Assembly (NCBI GenBank): GCA_965277855.1
Contig: OZ255847.1
Coordinates: 4,960,001-5,024,000, forward strand
Reading direction: 5' to 3'
DNA: 64,000 nucleotides
Source of the DNA: Bog-105 sp965277855
Lineage (GTDB): Bacteria; Acidobacteriota; Terriglobia; Bryobacterales; Bryobacteraceae
This document shows positions 16,160 through 24,308 of this stretch, piece after piece. Below the pieces are notes generated by a model, which saw only the letters and a list, made by a program, of their open reading frames with translations, was not told where the DNA came from and did no database searches. How positions within the stretch are numbered: position 1 is the stretch's first letter; the number at the start of each line of letters is the position of its first letter. The position numbers and the translations under genes were made by a program.

Positions 16160-16930
16160 CTATGCTCCTTTCAGAACTCCGTTTCGTCGTTTCTCAAAAT
16201 CTAGATCGCGGGTCAAACGATTTACTAACGCAAGTAGCTCGGGATCACTCTTCTCGGTATTTGCTGCTTCGCGAGCGGGGATGGGCTGCCCATCTTCTAG
16301 GGCGTCAAGGCGGCTGGTAAGATCTTTGACCAAGTCTTCTTTGTTCTTCAGCTGCTCCGCCAGTCGTCTATTTTCTACTTCTGCCGCCTGTAGCTTTTGC
16401 CGAACACTCTCAGCCGCACGCTCCATATCCTGTGCGGCGGCGGCTCCCGGCAGAACGCGTCCGGCAACTTCAGCTTCCACCACGCGGTTGCACTGAACCA
16501 TGTGTCGCTTGTAACTGGCGACGGCCTGGCGGGTTTTGGCCGTGGCGAGTTTTTCCGAGTTCCTTAAATCTGTGATGACCTCGGCCGCTCGCCATTGGTA
16601 ATCTTGGTACTCGAGAAGCTTGAAGTAGAGAACAAACAACAAAATCAGAACGGTAGCGGTGCTGCCCGCGCTGTACCAGAAATACGAGTTCGTTGCGCTC
16701 GCATCTGCGAGCGTATTTCGCCGTTCGGCGATGAGCTCGCCGTAATCTATATTCTTCGAATTGATCATCCTGGTTGCAAAGGTGAAGAAGCCGTCTCTGT
16801 GAAGCGGTTCCGCGACTGCCGGCTTCTCTTCGGACGGAACCGGTTTCTTGTCTTTTTCGGCGCTTGTTCCGGCAACCGCAACGCAGGCAAGAATAAAACT
16901 CAGACTTGCGACTAAAAGGAACCTTGTCAC
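16160..16930 (-). CDS. Exported or membrane coiled-coil protein of the transfer operon
   Basis: A 256-residue protein with a signal peptide (residues 1-24, ending AGTSAEKDK), a second membrane span (TATVLILLFVLYFKLLEY, about 92-109) and a long C-terminal coiled coil with heptad-like Leu/Ala spacing (residues 165-220). The start overlaps the stop of the coupling ATPase. The domain arrangement suggests a scaffold or spacer working with the coupling protein at the inner membrane. The family is not recognised. Confidence 0.7.
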   Translation of the reverse strand: MTRFLLVASLSFILACVAVAGTSAEKDKKPVPSEEKPAVAEPLHRDGFFTFATRMINSKNIDYGELIAERRNTLADASATNSYFWYSAGSTATVLILLFVLYFKLLEYQDYQWRAAEVITDLRNSEKLATAKTRQAVASYKRHMVQCNRVVEAEVAGRVLPGAAAAQDMERAAESVRQKLQAAEVENRRLAEQLKNKEDLVKDLTSRLDALEDGQPIPAREAANTEKSDPELLALVNRLTRDLDFEKRRNGVLKGA

Positions 16931-18708
16931 TTCTGAAAACCTCCAGCTTGCAATCTCTCTCTGTTCGGTATGTGGAATTCATCTTTTCGACTAGTCTGTT
17001 TGAAGCGCAGGTTGGCGCCGTTGGAATCGGCGATCGAGTGGATCAACCGCGGAAACAAAGTCGGTGTGAAACCGGGGATGGTCACATCGTCCGGCGGCCG
17101 AACCATGATCTTGCCGTGACGGGTTCCTTCGGTGTCGTCCGACATGAGAATCTCAACCATTCCCTTGGGCAGATTCTTGATCGACTCATCTTGCGAGCGT
17201 GTCTCGCGATCTTCGCTTTCGGTTGCCCGGCCCGTTTCCTGATACTTGCCGAGACCGAAAAGGCCACGCTCCTTCATGACACTGCGTTTCGTCACGGTGT
17301 GCTCGGCCGATGCCCGGATGAAATACTGCGCTGTCGTTTCGTCTCTCGTCCGCGCCGAAATGGTGGTGTTGGGAGCCGACGAAATATCCTCGGCAAAACC
17401 GCGGCCGACTTCCGCCAGTTGCGGAAGCGACTGCAGCGAGAACAGGAAAGCTGTCTCGGCGCCGCGGGCGGTATTGAGGATGCGCGAGAAGTTGCGGTAG
17501 CCGAAGGGAGAAAACTCATCGAGGATGATCGAGAAGAATCCATGGCCGCCGCGCTTCGCCGCATCAGGTGACTCATAGCGTTTACCCACGCAGAGCTGGA
17601 TGTTCTGGAGCATCATTTTGCCGAGCGAGCGAACCGCCTCGGTCTTCTTGTTGATGTTGAGACTGACAAACAGAATGAGCTGTTCGTCGATGAGCTGGTC
17701 GATGGACAACAGATCATCGTATTGTCCGGTCACTTGCGACAGATCGTCGTCGAGGAATGTCATGCACTCGTTGACCAGGCCCTGAATCTTGGGAATCCGG
17801 TCCCGGTCCGACAACGACTTCACCAGGTTCTTCACACTCATCTCAAAGTTCAGGCGCTGCTCGGTGCTAACGGAGGAATCCCGATCCATCTTGGCTTTTG
17901 CCTTCTCGATCTGTTCCGCCATCACCAATTCATCGAGCAGCATGACAACCACATCGTAGAAGTTGTAAAGAGCTCCGGTGTAGTACAACACCCGGACCAC
18001 ATCGCCTAAGTAGTTCAGCTGGTGCTTGGCGAAGAATTCATCATGCAGGTTGAAGCTGCCGAATATCATGCCCACGTTAGCCATATAGTCGCCATCCGGT
18101 GCATAAAATGGGTTGTACAAAGAGGAGAGATCCGGCCGGGACGGATTCAACAGTCGCAGTTGTTCGAGCCGGCCGGCCCGATGCACGTGCGGAAGAAGCC
18201 GATTGAAAAACTCGAGATCGCCTTTTCCGTCGAAGATAATCATCGGAACGCGCTTGGGGTGCTCCGGTGTGCCGATCCAGCGAGCAATATCCTGGGTCGC
18301 AATGTTTTCGAGCAGAGTGGTTTTGCCAGATCCACTCATGCCGACCACCACGCTCTGCATTGTGCGCACGCGATCGGACCACAACCAGGGTTTGAAGTTC
18401 ATGTCGTAGCCAAGCACGACGGAATGTTTCTTCCAGCCGGCTGCGACGTGTTTCCGATCCGTTCGCTTCGGCATGACAAAAGGGTTGCGCTTCCTACGGA
18501 TGCCTGGATCGTGAATCTTCCAGGAAATCGGGACAACAACGGCCGTTATCAGTATTAAGAGGTACAGTCCGGCTTCGACCAACTGTGAAGGCCGGATATG
18601 AAACCGGGTTACCACGAGATAGAGCGTGACACCCACGAGTCCCAGGCCCAGACCGGCAAGCAGAACGGCGTTCTCCGAGCTGCTCTCTTTTTTTTCCCCT
18701 TGAACCAT
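16927..18708 (-). CDS. Type IV coupling protein (VirD4/TraD/TraG-like ATPase)
   Basis: From the ATG at 18708 the protein is 593 residues. Two N-terminal membrane spans (about 13-34 and 42-62) are followed by Walker A GMSGSGKTTL (123-132), FDGKGDLEFFNRL, and Walker B FSIILDEF (about 391-398), then RGAETAFLFSLQSLPQL as in VirD4 and TraD proteins. It links the relaxosome to the secretion channel and drives DNA transfer. The open frame runs about 48 codons further upstream without a ribosome binding site. It forms an operon with the two membrane proteins upstream and the coiled-coil protein downstream. Confidence 0.92.
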   Translation of the reverse strand: MVQGEKKESSSENAVLLAGLGLGLVGVTLYLVVTRFHIRPSQLVEAGLYLLILITAVVVPISWKIHDPGIRRKRNPFVMPKRTDRKHVAAGWKKHSVVLGYDMNFKPWLWSDRVRTMQSVVVGMSGSGKTTLLENIATQDIARWIGTPEHPKRVPMIIFDGKGDLEFFNRLLPHVHRAGRLEQLRLLNPSRPDLSSLYNPFYAPDGDYMANVGMIFGSFNLHDEFFAKHQLNYLGDVVRVLYYTGALYNFYDVVVMLLDELVMAEQIEKAKAKMDRDSSVSTEQRLNFEMSVKNLVKSLSDRDRIPKIQGLVNECMTFLDDDLSQVTGQYDDLLSIDQLIDEQLILFVSLNINKKTEAVRSLGKMMLQNIQLCVGKRYESPDAAKRGGHGFFSIILDEFSPFGYRNFSRILNTARGAETAFLFSLQSLPQLAEVGRGFAEDISSAPNTTISARTRDETTAQYFIRASAEHTVTKRSVMKERGLFGLGKYQETGRATESEDRETRSQDESIKNLPKGMVEILMSDDTEGTRHGKIMVRPPDDVTIPGFTPTLFPRLIHSIADSNGANLRFKQTSRKDEFHIPNRERLQAGGFQK

Positions 18709-18724
18709 CTTTCTTCCTTTCCGT

Positions 18725-19117
18725 TCAACGATGTGGGAGTAGAGGCAGAGACGGAAGCCATTGCGGGATTCCGCGTAGCAGCAAAAAGGCGGCTCCGACC
18801 AGAATTTGTTTCCAGGAACGCATCCCCTTCCAGAATGAGTGACCGGCTTCACCGAGGCACACGGCCGTTATGGATAGCGGAAAGAAATCGACCAGCCATT
18901 TGGGCGTGGTAGCACCCCACCCCAGCTCTGAGGGATTGGGCGACGGTATATGACCGACTGTCAGATAGGCAAGACACACCGTGGCGATCGCCAGAACTAC
19001 CATCGTGAGCCAGAAACAGCAAGTCTCGATCTCTTGCCAAACCCGGGCATGCCGGGCTTTTTGTCTCGGATCTCCCGATTCGGGACTGGGCATTGGATGT
19101 AAAGCGGCTGCCGACAT
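18725..19117 (-). CDS. Small membrane protein upstream of the coupling protein
   Basis: A 130-residue protein with a soluble N terminus, two or three membrane spans (FWLTMVVLAIATVCLAYLTV and two weaker ones near residues 78-115) and a short basic C terminus. It sits 16 bases before the coupling protein gene in the same operon. No family is recognised; by position it may be a T4CP accessory subunit. Confidence 0.65.
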   Translation of the reverse strand: MSAAALHPMPSPESGDPRQKARHARVWQEIETCCFWLTMVVLAIATVCLAYLTVGHIPSPNPSELGWGATTPKWLVDFFPLSITAVCLGEAGHSFWKGMRSWKQILVGAAFLLLRGIPQWLPSLPLLPHR

Positions 19118-19125
19118 AGATACGT

Positions 19126-19437
19126 TTACCTCGCGAGTATGGAACTGACAACGAATACGGCGAAGAATGCAAAAACCAATCCGCGCAAAAACGCTATCTC
19201 CCGGCGAAGACTTCGTTTTGCCTGGCTGTCGAACGGGTTGCGCGGTTCAAAAAGTACATCCTTCGCTTCGGCCACGAGTTGTGCGGCCTCGCGTTTTATA
19301 CCGATCCCGGAACCGTGGTCGGATTCCACAGAAGACTGCGGCTTCTGTCCTCTTCTTTTCCTAAACCGCGACGGGAGTAGCTTGGACATCTCTTTGTATG
19401 TAGTCGAAGCTGTGTCTGTGTCGAGCAGGATCGGCAT
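19126..19437 (-). CDS. Small tail-anchored membrane protein
   Basis: A 103-residue product, basic in its first half, with one C-terminal membrane segment (GLVFAFFAVFVVSSILA, about residues 85-102). It is the first gene of the coupling-protein operon and lies 53 bases from the IS630 insertion, which may have separated it from the original upstream promoter. No family is recognised. Confidence 0.6.
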   Translation of the reverse strand: MPILLDTDTASTTYKEMSKLLPSRFRKRRGQKPQSSVESDHGSGIGIKREAAQLVAEAKDVLFEPRNPFDSQAKRSLRREIAFLRGLVFAFFAVFVVSSILAR

Positions 19438-19490
19438 ATAGCCGTATCCTGCCCAAAAGGAAAAGCTGTGTCAAAAAAGTGCTACGGCTA

Positions 19491-20686
19491 GTGTAATGTC
19501 CAACAAATAGCTGGACATATAACCGGGACTACCGGATAATGAGACATGCCTCGCTCTGCGGCAGTTGTTACGCTTTCGGAGGATCAACAGAATCAGGTCG
19601 AGCAGTGGCTGGCAGCGATGGGCACACCGCAACAGGTCGCGTTGCGATGCCGTATTGTGCTGGCTGTGTCGCGGGGCGCATCCGAAGCAGCAATTGCCTC
19701 TGAACTGGGAATTAATCGGAAGACGGTCCGCTTGTGGCGAGAGCGCTTTTCGCAAGCGGGTCTGAAGGGCTTGTGGGAGATTGCTCCCGGGCGCGGACGC
19801 AAAGCGACTTATAGTCCGGAGCGGGTCAAGGCCGTTATTGATGCGACCTTGCAATCGAAGCCGAAAGGCGAGACGCACTGGAGTTGCCGCCTCATGGCGG
19901 CCAGTCAGGGCATCGGCAAGTCCACCATCAGCAATCTTTGGAAAAGCCATAACATCAAGCCGCATCGCACCAAGACATTCAAGCTGTCACGCGATCCGAA
20001 GTTTCTCGAAAAGCTGACCGACGTGGTTGGCCTCTACCTCAACCCCCCGGATCAGGCCATTGTCCTCTGCGTCGATGAAAAGAGCCAGATTCAGGCTCTG
20101 AACCGCACTCAGCCCGGCCTGCCCTTGAAGAAGGGCCGTTGCGGAACCATGACGCACGATTACAAGAGGAACGGAACGACTACTCTGTTCGCCGCCCTCG
20201 ATTTGCTTCAGGGAAAAGTCATCGGAGATTTTCACAAGCGCCACCGGCATCAGGAGTTTCTGAAGTTTCTGCGGCGCATCGATCGCGAATTTGCCGATGG
20301 AAGAGCATTACACATCGTCATGGACAACTACGGGACGCATGGCACCGCCGAAGTCAAAACTTGGTTGAGGAAACATCGCCGCTTTGTCATCCACTATGTG
20401 CCCACAAGCTGCAGTTGGTTGAACCTGATTGAACGCTGGTTCGCTGAACTCACAAACAAACGCATTCGCCGTGATTCTTTCTTCAGCGTCAACCATCTCA
20501 TCGCCGCGATCAACCAGTTCCTTGCTGCCTGGAACGAAAATCCGAGGCCGTTCGTTTGGACTGCAACGGTTGATTCCATCGTTGCTAAACTTGCGCGTTG
20601 CCGTCAAACCCTCGAACAGATCCAGCCTGGTTGCACCGCTCCGAAACGCCGCAAACGTTTGTCCAGCTAATTCGTGGACACTACAC
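19491..20686 (+). mobile_element. Complete IS630-family insertion sequence
   Basis: The 1196-bp element is flanked by TA dinucleotides (19489-19490 and 20687-20688), the normal target of IS630. The ends are inverted repeats of about 30 bp: GTGTAATGTCCAACAAATAG on the left and GTGTAGTGTCCACGAATTAG on the right, both followed by CTGGACA. It carries one intact transposase gene. It lies in the opposite direction to the transfer genes and separates the ssb/intron part from the coupling operon. Confidence 0.9.
19546..20670 (+). CDS. IS630-family transposase
   Basis: A 374-residue transposase with a helix-turn-helix (LGINRKTVRLWRERFSQAGL) and a Tc1/mariner-like DDE domain: ILCVDEKSQIQAL-type first acid (CVDEKSQIQAL), HIVMDNYGTHGT with the second acid, and SCSWLNLIERWFAEL with the third. 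Length and motifs are typical, and there is no frameshift, so the element is potentially active. Confidence 0.95.
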   Translation: MPRSAAVVTLSEDQQNQVEQWLAAMGTPQQVALRCRIVLAVSRGASEAAIASELGINRKTVRLWRERFSQAGLKGLWEIAPGRGRKATYSPERVKAVIDATLQSKPKGETHWSCRLMAASQGIGKSTISNLWKSHNIKPHRTKTFKLSRDPKFLEKLTDVVGLYLNPPDQAIVLCVDEKSQIQALNRTQPGLPLKKGRCGTMTHDYKRNGTTTLFAALDLLQGKVIGDFHKRHRHQEFLKFLRRIDREFADGRALHIVMDNYGTHGTAEVKTWLRKHRRFVIHYVPTSCSWLNLIERWFAELTNKRIRRDSFFSVNHLIAAINQFLAAWNENPRPFVWTATVDSIVAKLARCRQTLEQIQPGCTAPKRRKRLSS

Positions 20687-20707
20687 TAGAAGTCGGCAAT
20701 CCAAAAG

Positions 20708-20738
20708 AAAACCGGACCTCGCGGGGGAGATCCGGTTT
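20708..20738 (-). terminator. Rho-independent terminator
   Basis: AAACCGGA and TCCGGTTT pair around a GC-rich loop with further pairing (CTC/GAG). In minus-strand reading the stem is followed by TTTTCTTTT. It would end transcription coming from the ssb/intron side before the coupling operon. Confidence 0.7.
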
Positions 20739-20763
20739 CTTAAAAGAGTTCACTCTATATAGA

Positions 20764-20834
20764 GGAATGTCAACGTCTGTGGCAGGACTTTCACCTGCAA
20801 AACACTGAGCAGTTTTTCGGACCATTCGTAGAGT
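20764..20834 (-). repeat. Truncated 5' end of a second group II intron (or target copy)
   Basis: Directly after the 3' end of the full intron, the minus strand reads CTCAGTGTTTTGCAGGTGAA then AGTCCTGCC. This closely matches the start of the full intron at 22785-22830 (CTCAGTATCTTGCAGGTGAA then AGTCCTGC). The match fades after about 50 bases. It is either the left-over 5' end of a second related intron or a duplicated terminator-like target. Confidence 0.55.
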
Positions 20835-20875
20835 AGGTCACTGATTTGAAGTCATCTCCTCAGCGACCCCTCGTC

Positions 20876-20909
20876 AAACCGTGCGTGCGGTTTTCCCGCA
20901 CACGGCTTT
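20876..20909 (-). ncRNA. Group II intron domain V
   Basis: On the minus strand this reads AAAGCCGTGTGCGGGAAAAC followed by CGCACGCACGGTTTG. It forms the 34-nt hairpin with a GAAA-type loop and the bulge typical of catalytic domain V, placed 24 bases behind the maturase stop. Confidence 0.8.
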
Positions 20910-20932
20910 CCGACTGTCTTCGGCCTGACGCT

Positions 20933-22270
20933 TTACAGCGGCGCAAGGCGACCGTACCTTTCCTGGTCGCTACCACCAACCGACAGGCTGTATAAACGAA
21001 ACAGCTTGTGGTAATAGTAGAACCAGTTTGGCGGATGGTCCCTCCACCCCTTCGATCGCTTCTTGTGCTTCTTCCGCAACATTATACAGAGGCTGTAGGT
21101 CGTGTACTTGGCGATGCTCAAGAAATGCATCCTTGAGTTGCCCGTCTTGAAGTAATTGCCCCAACCTCGCAGGATCGGGTTCACCTTTTCCTGAATCAGA
21201 TCGGGAAGATCCCAGTGCTGTCCAGTTCGAACAACCTCCCGGATCTTCTCTTTGACGGACTTCATCGCTTTGGGAGTTGGATAGTAGAACGTTTTCAATT
21301 CGCCGGAGCGCTTGGAAGCACGAACGGCAAATCGGTGCCCCAGGAAATCGAATGTATTTTCCCGGGCATTCAGTATCCGAGTTTTCTTGGCGTTCAGCGT
21401 CAGACCTAGGCGGTCAAGAACCGCCCGAGCCTGATCCAGGTAGAACTCTGGCTGCCGACTGCACAAGATCACGAAGTCATCGGCGTATCTCACAATGTGA
21501 GCATCGTGACGACGCGCGCCAAAGCCTCGTCTTTCCCAGGTTTGGTCCAGCCAATGCAGATAGAGGTTCGCAAGCAGAGGAGAAATGACTCCGCCCTGTG
21601 GGGTACCAGTCGTTTCCTTCCGGACTCCCATTTCCTCCATCACACCGGCTTTCAGCCACATTGCAATCAGTTTCACAACTGATCGGTCAATGACCTTGGT
21701 CCTCACCGACAGGAGCAGCTTGTCATGCGGAATCGTATCGAAATACGACTTGAGGTCCGCATCAACAACCCAATGGCATTTAAAATTGAGCCACTTATAG
21801 ACCTCTCGCAGGGCGTGGTGAGCACTCTTGCGAGGCCGAAACCCATACGAGAAATCCCGGAAGCCCGCTTCAAACAAAGGTTCGATAACGATCTTCACTG
21901 CTGCCTGAATTACACGATCAACAATGACAGGTATACCGAGCGGCCTTTGCGTTCCGTCGGCCTTCGGGATGAATACCCTTCGGACCGGCAGAGGCTTGTA
22001 CCGTTTCCCAATAAGCTTTCCGCGAATATCGCTCAGAAAGGCATCGATCCCCATACCGCCCTCAATTGCCGAGAACGTTTGTCGATCAACACCCGGAGCG
22101 CCTTGATTGGCTCTCACTTGAGCGTAAGCCGCGCGAAGCACATCTTCGCGACACACCTTGTCATACAGCACTCCGAATTTACGTGTCGGATTCGCCTTGG
22201 CTGCCAGGTATAGTTTTCGTTGAAGTACTCGTACACTTTCTAACGGCGTGTTTTGACCTTTCGCAATCAC
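20933..22270 (-). CDS. ltrA: Group II intron reverse transcriptase/maturase
   Basis: A 445-residue protein with all reverse transcriptase blocks: RRVFIPKADGTQRPLGIP, YGFRPRKSAHHAL, VVDADLKSYFDTI, the GTPQGGVISPLLANLYLHWL block and the catalytic YADD (about residue 270). The C-terminal maturase domain has LNPILRGWGNYF-like sequence (VNPILRGWGNYFKTGNS). No HNH endonuclease domain is present, as in classes that use nicked or single-stranded targets. It splices and mobilises the surrounding intron. Confidence 0.95.
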   Translation of the reverse strand: MIAKGQNTPLESVRVLQRKLYLAAKANPTRKFGVLYDKVCREDVLRAAYAQVRANQGAPGVDRQTFSAIEGGMGIDAFLSDIRGKLIGKRYKPLPVRRVFIPKADGTQRPLGIPVIVDRVIQAAVKIVIEPLFEAGFRDFSYGFRPRKSAHHALREVYKWLNFKCHWVVDADLKSYFDTIPHDKLLLSVRTKVIDRSVVKLIAMWLKAGVMEEMGVRKETTGTPQGGVISPLLANLYLHWLDQTWERRGFGARRHDAHIVRYADDFVILCSRQPEFYLDQARAVLDRLGLTLNAKKTRILNARENTFDFLGHRFAVRASKRSGELKTFYYPTPKAMKSVKEKIREVVRTGQHWDLPDLIQEKVNPILRGWGNYFKTGNSRMHFLSIAKYTTYSLCIMLRKKHKKRSKGWRDHPPNWFYYYHKLFRLYSLSVGGSDQERYGRLAPL

Positions 22271-22831
22271 ACAGTACCTCCCCCCTCGAAAAACATGACA
22301 GAAGCAGAGGCCCTTCTCTCCGGCGAGGTTCTGTTGTCCTCACCATCAGCGGTAGTATGGCCCCCTCCGACTCCTCTATCCCGCTTTTCCAAGGCTTTCG
22401 GTGGACACCTTATACCTTCGATTACACGGTCGGTTATTCCGTGACGAGTAGAGGTCTCGACTGTTCCACTCAGCTCTATGCACACATCCCATCCTCTATA
22501 CCCCGAGTTCCAACCCTGGTTTCATGTGGCTCATTCATCCACCAGGGTTCGCGGCCTTCGTCCCCGTTCTAAAGACTCGGCGGAACCACCCTACACCGTG
22601 CTCTCCTAGCATGACCGCACGGCTGACATTTACGAAGCTTAACAGAGGTTCACTTTCGTTACGGGCTGCATGCTTGCGCGCGCCCACGGTCTAGGTCGGG
22701 GGCCACGTTTCTCCGGCGTCGCTCCCGCGTTTCAGTTGCCATCCACGCGTACGCCATCGCTACACAGGCAATGAACCAACTCCTGCAGCAGGACTTTCAC
22801 CTGCAAGATACTGAGTGGCTTACCAGTCCAC

Positions 22832-23305
22832 TCAGAACGGTATGTCGTCATCCGTAATGCCAAGTGCCGCATACTCCTCAGCAGACTCGTCCTGCTTCGA
22901 CCGGACAGCATGGTTTCCGTTCTGGGACCGTCGCGTTTCCGGTGACTCACTTCCGTTCGACGACGACATGCCTTTACCCGAAAGCAGAACAACTTCGTTG
23001 GCAATCACTTCGGTGATCCAGACTTTGCGGCCCTCTTTATCGTTGTAGCTGCGGCTCTGCAGCCGGCCTTCCAGATAAACCTGTTTGCCTTTGGTGAGAT
23101 ACCCGGCCACATTTTCCTGACGCCACAGAACGACGTTCGTCCAGTTCGTTTCCTCCTTCCAGTCGTTGCTTCCAGGATCTTTCCAGCTCCTTGTGGTCGC
23201 AATCGCGAAGCGGCTCACGGAGATTCCGCTCGGCGTGGTTTGTGTCTCGGCGTCTTTCCCGAGATTCCCAATCAGGATTACTTTGTTAACACTGCGGGTG
23301 GCCAT
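22832..23305 (-). CDS. ssb: Single-stranded DNA-binding protein (canonical)
   Basis: The ATG at 23305 follows AAAGGAGG. The 157-residue protein has the OB fold (RSVNKVILIGNLGKDAETQT, WKEETNWTNVVLW, YLTKGKQVYLEGRLQSRSY), a Ser/Gly-rich linker and the acidic tip DDDIPF. It is clearly related to the ssb at 11055-11459, which has lost the tip; the two are probably paralogues within the element. The stop codon is the insertion point of the group II intron. Confidence 0.95.
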   Translation of the reverse strand: MATRSVNKVILIGNLGKDAETQTTPSGISVSRFAIATTRSWKDPGSNDWKEETNWTNVVLWRQENVAGYLTKGKQVYLEGRLQSRSYNDKEGRKVWITEVIANEVVLLSGKGMSSSNGSESPETRRSQNGNHAVRSKQDESAEEYAALGITDDDIPF

Positions 23306-23357
23306 AAAGGACCCTCCTTTCAACTCAACAAAAAATGTTTGGCTGGTCGAGACGCCA

Positions 23358-24221
23358 TTACAAGACAAGAGTGGTGTGCGCCGGTTCTGTTTGATCCACA
23401 GGAAACGAGAGGCGCAGGACGGTGGCGGTTGTTCCTTTACCCGATTGCGCGGTGGCCGGTAACTTGATGGAGACCAAGCCAATCTGCTCCCGTTTGGGAG
23501 CGAGTTCTATTAAAACACCGCTTCTCTGCCCAAGAGCGAGAGGAACTGTATTCGAGGCCGATTTGATTTTTGCGGCCAGATCCGAACCTAGCTGAGTATG
23601 TTCGAGCGCAAAAAGCGAGGAACCGAAACGGGGATCGCGCAATTCGACAACGCTTGGACCTCCTACACGAACCGTCTTGTCCATGCGGTTGACCAGCGTG
23701 TAGCGGATATAGACGGTATCGCTGGTTCGATACAGATCGTGGATCACGACACCCACGCCTTCATGAGCGTCGAGCTTTCCTTTGAGGCTCACCGGTGTAC
23801 CCTTCATGAGCATTTCGGCTGGAATATTCGAAGCCGGGTTCGGAATCGGGGCCGGTGCCAAAGTCGCCGCCGGTGTCGAAGTGGGCCGGCGGTAATCGAT
23901 AGCAAAGTCCATTTGTCCCGCGTCATTGACTGGTGGCAACAGTTCATAATTGAAACGCCGATCGCCAACCCACACAAAAAGATTGGTCGCAGCGCCTTCC
24001 TCGAGCGGCTGAATCAGAAGAAGATTTCCCTTCCTCTCCACCTGGAACGCCTTCGATCCAATGGCGGTGTTCGTAATGTCGCCTGGCGCTTGAATCAGCG
24101 TGATGTGATTCATCGCAGTCTGCACTTTGACAACGCGATCGGGCGAGTCGGTTCCCGTTTCGATTCTCTGGGCCGGCAGCGTCAAAGCCACCCCTAAGAG
24201 CCCGACAAATAGGCGATTCAT
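23358..24221 (-). CDS. VirB9/TrbG-like channel protein (second copy)
   Basis: A 287-residue protein with a signal peptide (residues 1-17). The N-terminal half has VirB9/CagX-type sequence: RVVKVQTAMNHITLIQAPGD, then FVWVGDRRFNYELLPP, the beta-rich domain that contacts VirB10. After a Pro/Ala-rich linker the C-terminal half is again beta-rich (DTVYIRYTLVNRMDKTVRVG). A second VirB9-like gene lies at 41493-42563 next to VirB10, so this copy may serve a different step. It lies between the polymerase-like gene and ssb in the same direction. Confidence 0.7.
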   Translation of the reverse strand: MNRLFVGLLGVALTLPAQRIETGTDSPDRVVKVQTAMNHITLIQAPGDITNTAIGSKAFQVERKGNLLLIQPLEEGAATNLFVWVGDRRFNYELLPPVNDAGQMDFAIDYRRPTSTPAATLAPAPIPNPASNIPAEMLMKGTPVSLKGKLDAHEGVGVVIHDLYRTSDTVYIRYTLVNRMDKTVRVGGPSVVELRDPRFGSSLFALEHTQLGSDLAAKIKSASNTVPLALGQRSGVLIELAPKREQIGLVSIKLPATAQSGKGTTATVLRLSFPVDQTEPAHTTLVL

Positions 24222-24262
24222 GAAAGTGTCTCCTCTCGAAATGTCTTTTACGCTGAATGGGG

Positions 24263-24300
24263 CCGGAAGGCTCTCTTGCAGATTGAAGAGAGCCTTCCGG
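24263..24300. terminator. Strong hairpin between polymerase-like gene and VirB9-like gene
   Basis: Perfect 15-bp arms CCGGAAGGCTCTCTT and AAGAGAGCCTTCCGG enclose eight bases. There is no T-run on either side, so it may be an RNA-processing or stabilising element or a weak terminator that lowers expression of downstream genes. Confidence 0.6.
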
Positions 24301-24308
24301 GTTACTAG

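Larger units (their letters stand above)
20835..22831 (-). mobile_element. Group II intron inserted directly after the ssb stop codon
   Basis: About 2 kb with a reverse transcriptase/maturase gene. Downstream of that gene, 20876-20909 folds as a typical domain V (AGCCGTGTGCGGGAAAACCG paired with CGCACGCACGGTTT), and a domain VI-like stem follows, ending CCTACTCTAC. The 5' side (22620-22830) contains domain I-like sequence with GCAGGTGAAAGTCCTGC and AACGAAAGTGAACCTCTG. The 5' end lies immediately behind the TGA of ssb, in a stem CTGAGTGG/CCACTCAG that could be the ssb terminator. Insertion behind terminator hairpins is known for group IIC introns. Exact ends are estimates. Confidence 0.75.

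Noticed and set aside
20933..22270. Retron or defence-type reverse transcriptase
   Set aside because: The protein has the maturase domain and a downstream domain V typical of group II introns.
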